NCBI RefSeq assembly: GCF_003730015.1 | Contig: NZ_RJTU01000085.1 | Location: 1 to 41,039 of the forward strand | Direction of reading: 5' to 3' | Source: Epilithonimonas hominis | GTDB lineage: Bacteria; Bacteroidota; Bacteroidia; Flavobacteriales; Weeksellaceae | DNA length: 41,039 nt | In this document: one piece after another, positions 25,242-33,724 of the stretch | Layout of the letters: each line of letters begins with the position of its first letter | Numbering within the stretch: position 1 is the first letter of the stretch | The notes under the pieces: generated by a model | What the model saw: only the letters and a program-made list of their open reading frames with translations | What the model was told of the DNA's origin: nothing | Databases searched by the model: none | Translations under genes and position numbers: made by a program

Positions 25242-25874
25242 TTAAGGAATATTTAGATATTTATGCGTTTGGATAGAAGACCTCCATTCCGGATTTTCAA
25301 GAATAAAATCTGTAATTTTAGGATACATCGCATCGCGTTTGCTCCATTCGCTTTGGAGATACAACACGCAGTTATCATTGGTTTTAGCCTGCTGCTCCTG
25401 AGCAAATTTGAAATCATTATTGTTGAAAATAATCATTTTCAGTTCACTGGCAACTTTATAGATATCTTCCAGTGGAAGTCCTGTTTTCTTCGGCGAGAGA
25501 GTGATCCAGTCCAGATGACCGCTCATAGGATATGCGCCAGATGTTTCGATATGAATGGTACAACCTAATTCTTTTAACCGGGATGTAAGTATTTCCAGAT
25601 TCCACATTAGTGGTTCGCCACCGGTCAGAACAATGGTTTTACAATATTTTGCTGCCGTTTCCGCTATCTCTGTGGCATCCATCAAGGGGTGGAGTTTTGG
25701 ATTCCAGCTTTCCTTCACGTCGCACCAGTGACAGCCTACGTCGCAGCCACCTAAGCGGATGAAATAGGCCGCTTTCCCGGCGTGAAATCCCTCCCCTTGA
25801 ATAGTGTAAAAATGCTCCATCACCGGGAGCATTTTACCTTGTTTTAATAGTAATTCTTCTTGTTCTTTAGTCAT
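25242..25874 (-). CDS. queE: 7-carboxy-7-deazaguanine synthase
   Basis: A 210-residue radical-SAM enzyme of queuosine biosynthesis, converting 6-carboxytetrahydropterin to 7-carboxy-7-deazaguanine. The iron-sulfur cysteines are in LGGCDVGCHWCDVKESW (Cys44, Cys48, Cys51, the CX3CX2C form typical of QueE). The opening VMEHFYTIQGEGFHAGKAAYFIRL and TGGEPLMW confirm the family. The gene overlaps the end of folD by 8 bases (25867-25874) and is 12 bases from the sugar transferase gene, so it sits inside a tightly packed run. queD and queC, the other pathway genes, are not in the window. The WITLSPKKTG stretch is also typical of QueE. Confidence 0.95.
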   Translation of the reverse strand: MTKEQEELLLKQGKMLPVMEHFYTIQGEGFHAGKAAYFIRLGGCDVGCHWCDVKESWNPKLHPLMDATEIAETAAKYCKTIVLTGGEPLMWNLEILTSRLKELGCTIHIETSGAYPMSGHLDWITLSPKKTGLPLEDIYKVASELKMIIFNNNDFKFAQEQQAKTNDNCVLYLQSEWSKRDAMYPKITDFILENPEWRSSIQTHKYLNIP

Positions 25875-26751
25875 TATAAACCGAAGTTTTATAAGCGATA
25901 ATAGTATTTTTCATCAGCATTGCGCGCGTCATTGGACCCACTCCGCCAGGAACCGGAGTGATCCAGCTTGCTTTTTCTGCGCAGCTGTCAAAATCTACAT
26001 CACCTGCGAGATGATACCCTTTTTCCGAATCATCATCTACTCTTGTGATGCCGACATCCACAATCACTGCACCTTGCTTAATCATCTCTCCTTTCAGAAA
26101 ATTCGGGTCGCCCAGTGCTGTTATCACGATATCGGCTTGTTTTGTATAATCTTCTATATGTTCTGTGTAAGAGTGTGTCAGCGTCACCGTAGAGTTTCCC
26201 GGGAAATCTTTTCTTCCCATCAGGATACTCATTGGTTTTCCAACAATCCTGCTTCTGCCAATGATGACACAATTCTTACCTTTGGTTTCGATGTTATATC
26301 TTTCCAATAATGTCAATATTCCAAATGGCGTTGCTGGCAAGAAAGTATCCATCTCCAGTGCCATTTTTCCGAAATTTTCCGGATGAAAACCATCGACGTC
26401 TTTTCGCGGGTCTATTGCCATGATGATTTTTTCCTGATCAATCTGTTTAGGCAACGGCAGCTGCACGATAAATCCATCTACATCTTTTGATTTATTCAAC
26501 TCGTCAATTTTTTCCAACAGCTCGGCCTCAGACACTGTGTTTGGAAATTTGATAAGCGAAGAGGAGAAACCGACCTCTTCGCAGTCTTTTACTTTGCTGT
26601 TCACATAGGCTTTACTGGCGCCGTTATTTCCTACCAGAATCGCTACCAAATGTGGCGCTCTTCTTTTGTTAGCCAATATTTTTTCTACCTCTTGCTTGAT
26701 TTCAGCTTTTACTTCTTTTGAGACTTTTAGTCCATCTAGAATTTTTGCCAT
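25867..26751 (-). CDS. folD: Bifunctional methylenetetrahydrofolate dehydrogenase/cyclohydrolase
   Basis: A 294-residue FolD that interconverts methylene-, methenyl- and formyl-tetrahydrofolate with NADP, supplying one-carbon units. The catalytic region has SKAYVNSKVKDCEEVGF, with Lys53 as the expected catalytic lysine. It also has DGFIVQLPLPKQID and KDVDGFHP. The Rossmann part has NCVIIGRSRIVGKPMSILM and ADIVITALGDPNFLKGEMIKQGAVIVDVGI, and ends PVPGGVGPMTRAMLMKNT. All family motifs are intact and length is normal. It overlaps queE by 8 bases, and pgi ends 75 bases before its start. It is the first gene of the tight run towards mlaF. Confidence 0.97.
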   Translation of the reverse strand: MAKILDGLKVSKEVKAEIKQEVEKILANKRRAPHLVAILVGNNGASKAYVNSKVKDCEEVGFSSSLIKFPNTVSEAELLEKIDELNKSKDVDGFIVQLPLPKQIDQEKIIMAIDPRKDVDGFHPENFGKMALEMDTFLPATPFGILTLLERYNIETKGKNCVIIGRSRIVGKPMSILMGRKDFPGNSTVTLTHSYTEHIEDYTKQADIVITALGDPNFLKGEMIKQGAVIVDVGITRVDDDSEKGYHLAGDVDFDSCAEKASWITPVPGGVGPMTRAMLMKNTIIAYKTSVYND

Positions 26752-26826
26752 TGTTCTTTCTTTTTACTTTTAGATTTATTTTAAAAAAAATGAAATGTTC
26801 CTTTCCCAACAAGCCATTTTCATAAT

Positions 26827-28470
26827 TTATCGATTTGATTTATAATAATTAATCAATCCGTTTGTAGAGCTATCGTGGGTTTCAATTTTTCCATCGGCTT
26901 CCAGCTCTGGAAGGATTTTTCCTGCCAAGACCTTTCCTAATTCAACTCCAAACTGGTCAAAACTGAAGATATTCCAGATCACACCTTGTACAAAAATCTT
27001 ATGCTCGTACAAAGCAATTAATTGTCCTAATGAAAATGGCGTCAATTCCTTAAATAAGAAAGAATTGGTAGGCGTATTTCCTGAGAAAATTTTATAGTTC
27101 AATAGTTTTTCGATTTCTTCTTCCGTTTTGCCAGATGACTTTAATTCATTAAAAACTTCATCTTCCGTTTTCCCGAATGCTAAAGCTTCTGTCTGCGCAA
27201 AATAGTTTGCTAAAAGGATATCCTGATGCTCGCCAACATCATTCGGAGATTTTGCATAAGCAATGAAATCCGCAGGAATCAACTCTGTTCCCTGATGGAT
27301 TAATTGATAAAAAGCGTGCTGACCGTTAGTTCCTGGTTCTCCCCAGATGATTGGGCCTGTTTCATACTCCACGAATTCGCCATTTCTGTCCACAGATTTT
27401 CCATTACTTTCCATATCACCTTGCTGCAGATAGGCCGAAAAACGGTCAAGATATTGTGAGTATGGCAAAATCGCGTAGGTTCCAGCTGCATAGAAATTTC
27501 TGTACCATATTCCCAAAAGCCCCATCAGCACAGGAATATTCTCTTTAAAATCTTTGGTCTGGAAATGCACATCGGTCTCATACGCACCTCTAAGCAGTTG
27601 TTCAAAATTTTCGTAGCCAATGGATAGAACAATGCTCAATCCGATTGCGCTCCATAGCGAATATCGGCCACCAACCCAATCCCAGAACTCAAAAATATTT
27701 GCTTCTGCAATCCCGAATTTTTTTACAGCTTCAATATTCGTTGATAATGCCACAAAATGTTTGGCGACATCCTCATTTTTAGCACCAGATTTCAAAAACC
27801 ATTCTTTTGCTGAGTTGGCATTGGTCATAGTTTCCTGTGTGGTAAATGTTTTGGAAGCAATGATGAACAAAGTGGTTTCAGGGTTCAGGTTCTTCACAAC
27901 CTCGGCCATATGATTGCCATCTACGTTGGATACAAAATGAACATTAAGCCTTGTTTTAAAATGTTTTAATGCAGAACAAACCATCACCGGACCAAGATCT
28001 GACCCTCCGATTCCCACATTGACCACATCTGTGATTTCCTTGCCGGTAAAACCTTTGTGAACGCCAGAAATAACGGATTCTGAAAAAGATTTCATATGAT
28101 CCAAAACTTTCTTTATGGCTGGTTTGATATTCTGGCCGTCAACCAGAATTTCTTTATTGGAAAAATCTCTCAAAGCTGTATGGAGAACTGCTCTTCCTTC
28201 AGTTTCATTGATTTTATCGCCGGAAAACATTTTTTCCATCGCTTCTTTAAGCTTAACTTCTTCAGCAAGGTCGAGAAGTAAGTCCAGAGTTTTGGAATCG
28301 ATGAGGTTTTTTGAAAAATCGAAAAGATAGGAATCGGTTTTTACCGAAAATTCATTGAATCGGTTAGGATTAGATTGGAAAAGTGATCGTAACTCAAAAT
28401 CGTGGTTTGCAAAGTGCTGATCCAGGGCTTTCCATGCTTTCGTTTGTATCGGATTTATTTTTGGTAACAT
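26827..28470 (-). CDS. pgi: Glucose-6-phosphate isomerase
   Basis: A 547-residue phosphoglucose isomerase linking glucose-6-phosphate and fructose-6-phosphate in glycolysis and gluconeogenesis. The substrate-phosphate loop is [14 protein letters not shown] (about 151-164), with the SIS-domain phrase [16 protein letters not shown]. The catalytic region has [17 protein letters not shown] and [19 protein letters not shown] with the ring-opening His, and [19 protein letters not shown] contains the final Lys. Length and order match the family. The gene has its own promoter-like -7 box upstream and is 75 bases ahead of folD, so it may or may not share a transcript with the following run. Confidence 0.97.
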   Translation of the reverse strand: MLPKINPIQTKAWKALDQHFANHDFELRSLFQSNPNRFNEFSVKTDSYLFDFSKNLIDSKTLDLLLDLAEEVKLKEAMEKMFSGDKINETEGRAVLHTALRDFSNKEILVDGQNIKPAIKKVLDHMKSFSESVISGVHKGFTGKEITDVVNVGIGGSDLGPVMVCSALKHFKTRLNVHFVSNVDGNHMAEVVKNLNPETTLFIIASKTFTTQETMTNANSAKEWFLKSGAKNEDVAKHFVALSTNIEAVKKFGIAEANIFEFWDWVGGRYSLWSAIGLSIVLSIGYENFEQLLRGAYETDVHFQTKDFKENIPVLMGLLGIWYRNFYAAGTYAILPYSQYLDRFSAYLQQGDMESNGKSVDRNGEFVEYETGPIIWGEPGTNGQHAFYQLIHQGTELIPADFIAYAKSPNDVGEHQDILLANYFAQTEALAFGKTEDEVFNELKSSGKTEEEIEKLLNYKIFSGNTPTNSFLFKELTPFSLGQLIALYEHKIFVQGVIWNIFSFDQFGVELGKVLAGKILPELEADGKIETHDSSTNGLINYYKSNR

Positions 28471-28519
28471 TCTTTTAGATATTTATATTAGAAGAAGTGA
28501 GATCTTTTTATCTGACCTG

Positions 28520-28527
28520 CAAATTTA
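28520..28527 (-). promoter_or_regulatory. -7 promoter element (TAAATTTG) for pgi
   Basis: An exact TAnnTTTG match on the minus strand, 50 bases upstream of the pgi ATG. No TTG was found at the usual -33 spacing. Confidence 0.4.
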
Positions 28528-28632
28528 AGAAAAAATATAGCAGCAGTTTTAATCTTGTTTTTCGAGGATATTTTATTCTTGCCGATACGGATGATTAAAC
28601 AAAAGAGATTTGTAATTTTATGAGATAATTTC

Positions 28633-28661
28633 TTGTTTTGGAAAACAATTTGATAATATTG
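28633..28661 (+). promoter_or_regulatory. Promoter-like pair upstream of the lipoprotein gene
   Basis: TTG (28633-28635), an 18-base gap, then TAATATTG (28654-28661), which has one mismatch to TAnnTTTG. Spacing and position (25 bases before the ATG) fit a Bacteroidetes promoter. Confidence 0.4.
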
Positions 28662-28686
28662 CTTAGAAAATTTAAAATCAGAATCG

Positions 28687-29121
28687 ATGAGACCAACATT
28701 CCTCCTACTAAGCCTACCCGTGCTAAGCCTTCTATTATCCTGCAAAAAAGATCAGGACAGTAAAATGATGAAAGAAACCTATTCATCGGAAACAACAACC
28801 GTAGATGACAACGGACAAAAAGATAGTATGACCACCACTTCTGTGGAAAAAGAAATAGATGGTAATAGAAACGGTTCGTATTCCTATCCTTACAAAGCTT
28901 CGGACGGCAGCCGTGCTAAGGCGACATTTATGAATAACGGACGTTCTAAAACCATTTTGATAGAAGCCAATAACAGAAAATTTGAGCTAGACTTTAAAAA
29001 TAAAACACCGGAGGGTGAGCTTTATGAAAGAAGCGGAATTTCTGCAGAGTCAAAAGGAGATTCTCTGATTATCAGTCAGGATAACAATGAGATAGCTCTC
29101 GTAAGGGTGAATCTTAATTAA
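28687..29121 (+). CDS. Hypothetical lipoprotein
   Basis: A 144-residue envelope lipoprotein. The signal MRPTFLLLSLPVLSLLLSC ends at Cys19, followed by a long polar, Thr/Ser/Asp-rich linker (about 25-62). The C-terminal half is a small beta-rich domain with repeated strand-like units (SYSYPYKASDGSRAKATFMNN, TILIEANNRKFELDFKN, SLIISQDNNEIALVRVNLN). A match to a named family is not clear to me. The layout, a signal, a flexible linker and a compact beta-domain, is common in small flavobacterial surface proteins. It is divergent from pgi and convergent with the YdeI-like gene. Confidence 0.78.
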   Translation: MRPTFLLLSLPVLSLLLSCKKDQDSKMMKETYSSETTTVDDNGQKDSMTTTSVEKEIDGNRNGSYSYPYKASDGSRAKATFMNNGRSKTILIEANNRKFELDFKNKTPEGELYERSGISAESKGDSLIISQDNNEIALVRVNLN

Positions 29122-29126
29122 AAATA

Positions 29127-29161
29127 AAAGGGGATTTGAAAATATTTAAATCCCTTTTTTT
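29127..29161 (+). terminator. Rho-independent terminator after the lipoprotein gene
   Basis: GGGATTT (29131-29137) and AAATCCC (29148-29154) form a stem with a 10-base loop, followed by seven T. The hairpin overlaps the stop codon of the convergent gene ending at 29146. Confidence 0.75.
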
Positions 29162-29619
29162 CCCGTAAGAAGCATTTCTATCATTTTCACTTTCCGGCGT
29201 TCGCGGGTTTCTTCTTTTTTGGCATCGTCAATCCAGTGGATGTATTCTTTTTTATAAGTGTAGGACATTTTATCATAGAATTCTTTCGCTTTTTCGTTTT
29301 GATTAATTAATTCCTGAACATCATTGGGAACAATAACAATCCGTTCTTCTTTGTCTTCCCAAAGTTTAACTTCAACAATGTCTCCAAATGTCTTCCCTAA
29401 TTCTTTTCTAATCGCCTGAGTCAATCCTAATCTGTGACAACCGCCGCCCATATTGGCAAGACTGCTTCTGTACACCACTTTATCATCTAGCAGAACTTTC
29501 ACTTTAACTTGTCCTTTCTTGCCGAATAATTCAACGGTATCAAATGGAAAATTGACAAAAGCAGCATTGATGTCTTGGTGTTGCTGGATTTCTGCGGAAA
29601 ATGTGATTGGTTTATTCAT
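29146..29619 (-). CDS. DUF1905 / YdeI-OmdA domain protein
   Basis: A 157-residue cytoplasmic protein. The N-terminal half (about 5-92) is a DUF1905 beta-barrel: AAFVNFPFDTVELFGKKGQVKVKVLLDDKVVYRSSLANMGGGCHRLGL, then IRKELGKTFGDIVEVKLWED. The C-terminal half (about 100-157) is the OmdA/YdeI-like helical part, with NEKAKEFYDKMSYTYKKEYIHWIDDAKKEETRERRKVKMIEMLLTGKK. The two together are frequent in flavobacteria; the biochemical role is unknown, though relatives are linked to antibiotic or peptide resistance. It is a single gene, convergent with the lipoprotein gene. Confidence 0.85.
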   Translation of the reverse strand: MNKPITFSAEIQQHQDINAAFVNFPFDTVELFGKKGQVKVKVLLDDKVVYRSSLANMGGGCHRLGLTQAIRKELGKTFGDIVEVKLWEDKEERIVIVPNDVQELINQNEKAKEFYDKMSYTYKKEYIHWIDDAKKEETRERRKVKMIEMLLTGKKGI

Positions 29620-29630
29620 AGCTTAAAATA

Positions 29631-29662
29631 AAAAATCCCGAACTCAAATGTCGGGATTTTTA
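29631..29662 (-). terminator. Rho-independent terminator after glyS
   Basis: AAAATCCCGA and TCGGGATTTT pair around an 8-10 base loop (stem about 29632-29642 with 29650-29660), flanked by A and T runs. Read on the minus strand it lies about 40 bases beyond the glyS stop, so it should end glyS transcription before the DUF1905 gene. Confidence 0.82.
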
Positions 29663-29699
29663 TTTTATTAATTTTTATCAGTCTGATGCTCTCAAAGAC

Positions 29700-31241
29700 T
29701 TAAATCTTAGAAAGCAACGTTCTGAAATTCACTTTCTCATCAATAATTCTTCTCAGTTCAGAAACCGGAACTCTTTCCTGTTCCATTGTGTCTCTGTATC
29801 TTAAAGTTACAGTATTGTCATTCAAAGAATCGTGATCAACTGTGATGCAGAAAGGTGTTCCGATCGCATCTTGTCTTCTGTAACGTTTTCCGATGCTGTC
29901 TTTTTCTTCAAAAATCACATTGAAATCAAATTTCAAATCATTGAAAATCTTATCAGCAAATTCCGGTAAACCATCTTTCTTCACCAAAGGCAAAATCGCT
30001 GCTTTTACTGGTGCTAAAGCTGGTGGTAAACTCAAAACAGTTCTTTCGGAACCATCTTCCAAAACTTCATCTTTTAATGAGTTGGAGAAAATTGCTAAGA
30101 ACAATCTGTCCAGACCAACCGAAGTTTCTACAACGTAAGGCACATAATTCTCATTTCTTTCCGGGTCAAAATATTGGATTTTTCTACCGGAGAATTTTTC
30201 GTGAGCCGAAAGGTCAAAGTCCGTTCTACTGTGGATTCCTTCCAGTTCTTTGAATCCAAAAGGGAAATTAAACTCGATATCGGCCGCTGCATTAGCATAA
30301 TGTGCCAATTTTTCGTGGTCGTGGAAACGGTAATTATCTTCGCCTAAACCAAGAGCCAAATGCCAGTTAAGACGCGTTTTTTTCCATTGCTCATAGAATT
30401 CCAGCTCAGTTCCAGGTGGAACAAAATATTGCATTTCCATCTGCTCAAATTCTCTCATTCTAAAGATGAATTGTCTCGCAACAATCTCATTTCTAAAGGC
30501 TTTACCAATCTGAGCAATCCCGAAAGGCAGTTTATGACGAGAAGTTTTCTGAACATTTAGGTAATTCACAAAAATTCCCTGAGCCGTTTCTGGTCTTAGA
30601 TAAAGGTCAGTTGCAGAATCTGCTGAAGCACCCAATTTAGTTCCAAACATTAGGTTGAATTGTCTCACTTCCGTCCAGTTTTTAGAACCAGTATCCGGGT
30701 CAGCAATTTCCAATTCCTCAATCAAAGCTTTTACATCTGCCAAGTCTTCTTTTTCAAGAGATTTTGCCAATCTGGAAAGAATGGCTTCTCTTTTTGCTCT
30801 GTATTCCAAAACTCTCGGGTTGGTCGCTACAAATTCAGCTTTGTTGAAAGCGTCACCAAATCTCTTAGCCGCTTTTTCTATTTCTTTATTTTCCTTGTCT
30901 TCGATTTTAGCGCAGTAATCTTCTACCAAAACATCCGCACGGAAACGTTTTTTAGAATCTTTGTTGTCAATCAACGGGTCGTTGAACGCATCCACGTGTC
31001 CGGAAGCCTTCCAGATGGTTGGGTGCATAAAAATGGCAGAATCAATCCCAACGATATTTTCGTTCAGCTGAACCATCGCTTTCCACCAGTATTGTTTGAT
31101 ATTATTTTTCAGTTCCGCACCGTTCTGTCCGTAATCGTAGATGGCCGAAAGTCCGTCATAGATCTCGCTGGAAGGAAAAATAAAACCATATTCTTTAGCG
31201 TGGGAAACCACTTTTTTGAAAACATCTTCTTGCTTTGCCAT
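29700..31241 (-). CDS. glyS: Glycine--tRNA ligase (dimeric, eukaryote-type)
   Basis: A 513-residue class II aminoacyl-tRNA synthetase that charges tRNA-Gly. It is the homodimeric, single-chain type found in Bacteroidota, eukaryotes and archaea, not the alpha2-beta2 type of proteobacteria. The N-terminal motif DGLSAIYDYGQNGAELKNNIKQYWW is diagnostic. It is followed by the insert, LYLRPETAQGIFVNYLN, class II motif 2 (FRNEIVARQFIFRMREFEQMEMQYF) and the ATP site VETSVGLDRLFLAI, motif 3. The C-terminal anticodon-binding domain ends with DNTVTLRYRDTMEQERVPVSEL. A conserved Bacteroidetes -7 box precedes it. It is a stand-alone gene. Confidence 0.97.
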   Translation of the reverse strand: MAKQEDVFKKVVSHAKEYGFIFPSSEIYDGLSAIYDYGQNGAELKNNIKQYWWKAMVQLNENIVGIDSAIFMHPTIWKASGHVDAFNDPLIDNKDSKKRFRADVLVEDYCAKIEDKENKEIEKAAKRFGDAFNKAEFVATNPRVLEYRAKREAILSRLAKSLEKEDLADVKALIEELEIADPDTGSKNWTEVRQFNLMFGTKLGASADSATDLYLRPETAQGIFVNYLNVQKTSRHKLPFGIAQIGKAFRNEIVARQFIFRMREFEQMEMQYFVPPGTELEFYEQWKKTRLNWHLALGLGEDNYRFHDHEKLAHYANAAADIEFNFPFGFKELEGIHSRTDFDLSAHEKFSGRKIQYFDPERNENYVPYVVETSVGLDRLFLAIFSNSLKDEVLEDGSERTVLSLPPALAPVKAAILPLVKKDGLPEFADKIFNDLKFDFNVIFEEKDSIGKRYRRQDAIGTPFCITVDHDSLNDNTVTLRYRDTMEQERVPVSELRRIIDEKVNFRTLLSKI

Positions 31242-31262
31242 AATTTATGTTGAATTGAAGAG

Positions 31263-31270
31263 CAAAAATA
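31263..31270 (-). promoter_or_regulatory. -7 promoter element (TATTTTTG) for glyS
   Basis: An exact TAnnTTTG match on the minus strand, 22 bases before the glyS ATG. No clear -33 TTG was found upstream. Confidence 0.4.
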
Positions 31271-31327
31271 AGGAAAATGTAGGAAGTTGGAAGATGGATG
31301 GAGGAAGTTTTTAACAGATTCATTTTT

Positions 31328-31420
31328 AGGAGCCGGGAACCTGCTATCCGTTGCAATTCCTCGCGCCAAGCTTTCCCATAGCTTGCTGTGGGATTTCCAC
31401 TACAAAGCGAACTATGAGCT
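31328..31420. repeat. Dispersed intergenic repeat, Chryseobacterium type
   Basis: A GC-richer island (GGAGCCGGGAACCTGCTATC through GGGATTTCCACT) in AT-rich DNA between glyS and the pseudouridine synthase gene. It contains a hairpin TCCCATAG (31374-31381)/CTGTGGGA (31386-31393) with a CTTG loop. The phrase CTGCTATCCGTTGCAAT plus a variable hairpin and GGATTTCCACT matches, from memory, a family of repeats scattered between genes in Chryseobacterium-like genomes. The exact ends are uncertain. Confidence 0.6.
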
Positions 31421-31544
31421 TCGACGATTCATTATAAATACCATATAACCAATGAGTCAATCAGGACTAGTTACTTTTCCCCATTCCTTAGAATCCTTGT
31501 CTTACGTAATAACTGATTCTACAGAAAATCTCTACTTTTGCCCA

Positions 31545-32246
31545 ATGTTAGAAATTCTTTATCAAGACGACTACCTTATTGCCATCAACAAACCGAGCGG
31601 ACTTTTGGTTCATAAGTCAAAATATGCCGGCCCAGCAGACGAATATGCGGTAGAGAAATTAACGAATCAAATTGGCAAAAAGGTTCATCTTGTGCATCGT
31701 TTGGACCGGAAAACTTCGGGTGTTTTACTGTTTGCTTTTGATAAAGAAACTCTTAAACTAATAAGTGACCAGTTTATGAATCGTGAAGTGGAAAAAAAAT
31801 ATCTGGCGATTCTGCGTGGTTGGACAAAAGAGGAAGAAACAATTGATTACGATTTGACCAATGAAAATGAAATCGTCCAAAACGCCATCACCTATTATCG
31901 TCGTCTGCAAATTTCTGAAATCGATCTACCATTTCTAAAACATCCAACTTCTCGATATTCTTTTGTTGAAGCGATTCCCGAAACTGGTAGATTTCATCAG
32001 TTAAGAAAACATTTCAAACATATTTTACATCCGATTTTAGGCTGTAGAAAACACGGTTGCAATAAACAGAATAAGCTGTGGCTTAATAGTTTTAATGTGA
32101 CTGCAATGCCGCTGCATTCTCATCAGCTTAATTTTAAACATCCTGTTACCAATCAGAACATTTCCCTCAGAGCAACTCTGAATGTGAATCCTGGGTTTTT
32201 AGAAATAGGAAAAATCTTAGGTTTCAATTTTCAGGAATATATTTAG
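31545..32246 (+). CDS. truC: RluA-family pseudouridine synthase (TruC-like)
   Basis: A 233-residue pseudouridine synthase, closest to TruC, which modifies U65 of tRNA. The chosen start is ATG at 31545 (MLEILYQDDYLIAINKPSG), the normal opening of the family; an upstream in-frame ATG at 31452 would add 31 unlike residues and is rejected. The catalytic Asp is in VHRLDRKTSGVLLFA, with YLAILRGW, RYSFVEAIPETGRFHQLRKHFKHILHPILG, and the terminal MPLHSHQLNFKHP motif. The usual Asp after HP-x-x-G is Cys here (GCRKHGCNKQN). Other RluA-type enzymes are possible, so the symbol is tentative. It is followed by pyrD after 71 bases. Confidence 0.82.
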   Translation: MLEILYQDDYLIAINKPSGLLVHKSKYAGPADEYAVEKLTNQIGKKVHLVHRLDRKTSGVLLFAFDKETLKLISDQFMNREVEKKYLAILRGWTKEEETIDYDLTNENEIVQNAITYYRRLQISEIDLPFLKHPTSRYSFVEAIPETGRFHQLRKHFKHILHPILGCRKHGCNKQNKLWLNSFNVTAMPLHSHQLNFKHPVTNQNISLRATLNVNPGFLEIGKILGFNFQEYI

Positions 32247-32317
32247 TTTACCGAGAAATCCTTATAAATTGGAAGAATTGTCCTTACAAAAACCTAAATT
32301 TGTAAAACTTTTCTCCG

Positions 32318-33328
32318 ATGTACAAAAGCCTAATTCGTCCGATACTTTTCAAATTCGATCCCGAAGAAGTTCATCATTTTACATTTTCTTTTTTGAAGAA
32401 TTTTGGATTTCTAGCCAAATTATTTCTACCAAAACCAATTGAAGACAAACGTCTCGAGCGTGAAGTTTTTGGATTGAAATTTAAAAATCCTGTTGGATTA
32501 GCGGCGGGTTTTGATAAAGACGCCAATTTGTTTAATGAATTGTCTGACCTTGGATTCGGATTCATAGAAATCGGAACTTTGACACCGAAACCTCAAGCTG
32601 GAAATGATAAAAAACGATTGTTTCGACTGAAAGAGGATTCTGCAATTATCAACAGAATGGGTTTCAATAACGGTGGTGTTGATGAAGCAATAGAACGTCT
32701 GAAAAAAAATAAAAATGTTCTGATTGGTGGAAATATTGGAAAGAATAAAGTCACTCCAAATGAAGAAGCCGTTAACGATTACAAAATCTGTTTCGAAAAA
32801 TTATTTCCTTTCGTAGATTATTTTGTAGTCAATGTCAGTTCTCCCAACACACCAAATCTACGTGAACTTCAAGATAAAAAACCTTTGACAGAGCTATTAT
32901 CAACGCTTCAAAATCTCAATCTTGAAAAGCCAAAACAAAAACCAATTCTTCTGAAGATCGCTCCGGATTTGAGTGATTCTCAACTTTTGGATATTATTGA
33001 TATTGTTAAAGAAACTCAGATTGCAGGTGTTATTGCAACAAACACAACTTTGTCTAGAGAAAATTTGATTTCAGAAAACAAATCCGAAATGGGTGGATTA
33101 TCCGGAAAACCTTTAACGAAACGTTCGACAGAAGTCATTAGGTTTTTATCCGAAAAAAGCGGAAAAGCATTTCCAATCATCGGCGTTGGCGGAATTCATA
33201 CTGCGCAAGATGCATTGGAAAAACTGGAAGCAGGAGCAAGTCTTGTTCAGCTTTACACAGGATTTATCTATGAAGGTCCGGAATTGATTAATGAAATCAA
33301 CAAAGCGATTCTAAAACAAAAGCTTTAA
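32318..33328 (+). CDS. pyrD: Dihydroorotate dehydrogenase, quinone-dependent (class 2)
   Basis: A 336-residue enzyme of pyrimidine synthesis that oxidises dihydroorotate to orotate and passes electrons to quinone at the membrane. The N-terminal amphipathic helix region [30 protein letters not shown] is the membrane-associated part of class 2. The FMN barrel has [53 protein letters not shown], the catalytic serine loop [42 protein letters not shown] and [14 protein letters not shown] serine (not cysteine) in the active loop confirms class 2. It lies 71 bases after the pseudouridine synthase gene. Confidence 0.96.
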   Translation: MYKSLIRPILFKFDPEEVHHFTFSFLKNFGFLAKLFLPKPIEDKRLEREVFGLKFKNPVGLAAGFDKDANLFNELSDLGFGFIEIGTLTPKPQAGNDKKRLFRLKEDSAIINRMGFNNGGVDEAIERLKKNKNVLIGGNIGKNKVTPNEEAVNDYKICFEKLFPFVDYFVVNVSSPNTPNLRELQDKKPLTELLSTLQNLNLEKPKQKPILLKIAPDLSDSQLLDIIDIVKETQIAGVIATNTTLSRENLISENKSEMGGLSGKPLTKRSTEVIRFLSEKSGKAFPIIGVGGIHTAQDALEKLEAGASLVQLYTGFIYEGPELINEINKAILKQKL

Positions 33329-33348
33329 TATTTGAAGAGAAATAAAGT

Positions 33349-33415
33349 CTTCGACTCCGCTCAGACTGACATTTCTTAAAGAAAGTTTACTATGTCACGC
33401 TGAGCGGAGTCGAAG
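33349..33415. repeat. Long inverted repeat of the 'CTTCGACTCCGCTCAG' type
   Basis: CTTCGACTCCGCTCAG (33349-33364) and its exact complement (33400-33415) form a 16-bp GC-rich stem; with five more pairs and two mismatches the arms reach 23 bases (inner parts ACTGACA and TGTCACG). The loop is about 21 bases. This sequence is a well-known dispersed repeat in Bacteroidota. It lies between pyrD and the DUF2007 gene. It has no T run, so it is not a simple terminator, though it could stabilise or end transcripts. Confidence 0.85.
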
Positions 33416-33444
33416 CGTTTGAAATTAAATTATAAAAATTACTT

Positions 33445-33672
33445 ATGGAACTCATCACACTCAAGATTTTCAATACAGAAATAGAAGCCGAAATTCTTAA
33501 AATCTTCCTGGAAACCAATGACATTGAAACTTATGTTTTCGGAAATATTTTAGCGAATACTTACAATCTTTTCAACAATACAAGTGGCGGCGTTCAGCTA
33601 AAAGTGTCAGAAAATGACTTCGAAAAAGCAAATGAATTGATGACTGAATTTTATAATAAAGACAATCAATAA
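33445..33672 (+). CDS. DUF2007 domain protein
   Basis: A 75-residue protein of the DUF2007 family (putative signal-transducing protein). The family is a small ferredoxin-like fold. The pattern ELITLKIFNTEIEAEILKIFLETNDIETYVFG, with SGGVQLKVSENDFEKANELMTEF, is characteristic: the middle loop, the GGVQLKV strand and the FEKANELM helix. Function is unknown. It follows pyrD after the long inverted repeat and ends in a clean terminator before the convergent TonB-dependent receptor gene. Confidence 0.85.
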   Translation: MELITLKIFNTEIEAEILKIFLETNDIETYVFGNILANTYNLFNNTSGGVQLKVSENDFEKANELMTEFYNKDNQ

Positions 33673-33676
33673 AAGC

Positions 33677-33705
33677 AAAACCTCGTCAAATCGACGAGGT
33701 TTTTT
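33677..33705. terminator. Bidirectional Rho-independent terminator
   Basis: CCTCGTC (33681-33687) and GACGAGG (33693-33699), with AAAA and TTTTTT on the flanks and a 5-base loop. It lies between the convergent DUF2007 and TonB-receptor genes and looks functional in both directions. Confidence 0.92.
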
Positions 33706-33724
33706 AATAATTATTTTTAAAGAT

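Noticed and set aside
30660-31253. 197-residue plus-strand ORF opposite glyS
   Set aside because: A shadow of the glyS coding frame. GlyRS motifs on the minus strand are unmistakable.
31452-31544. N-terminal extension of the pseudouridine synthase
   Set aside because: The 31 extra residues have no counterpart in the family, and the ATG at 31545 gives the normal start.
33349-33415. Reading the long pyrD-downstream inverted repeat as an ordinary terminator
   Set aside because: The stem is much longer than usual, has a 21-base or larger loop and no T run, and its sequence is a dispersed repeat.
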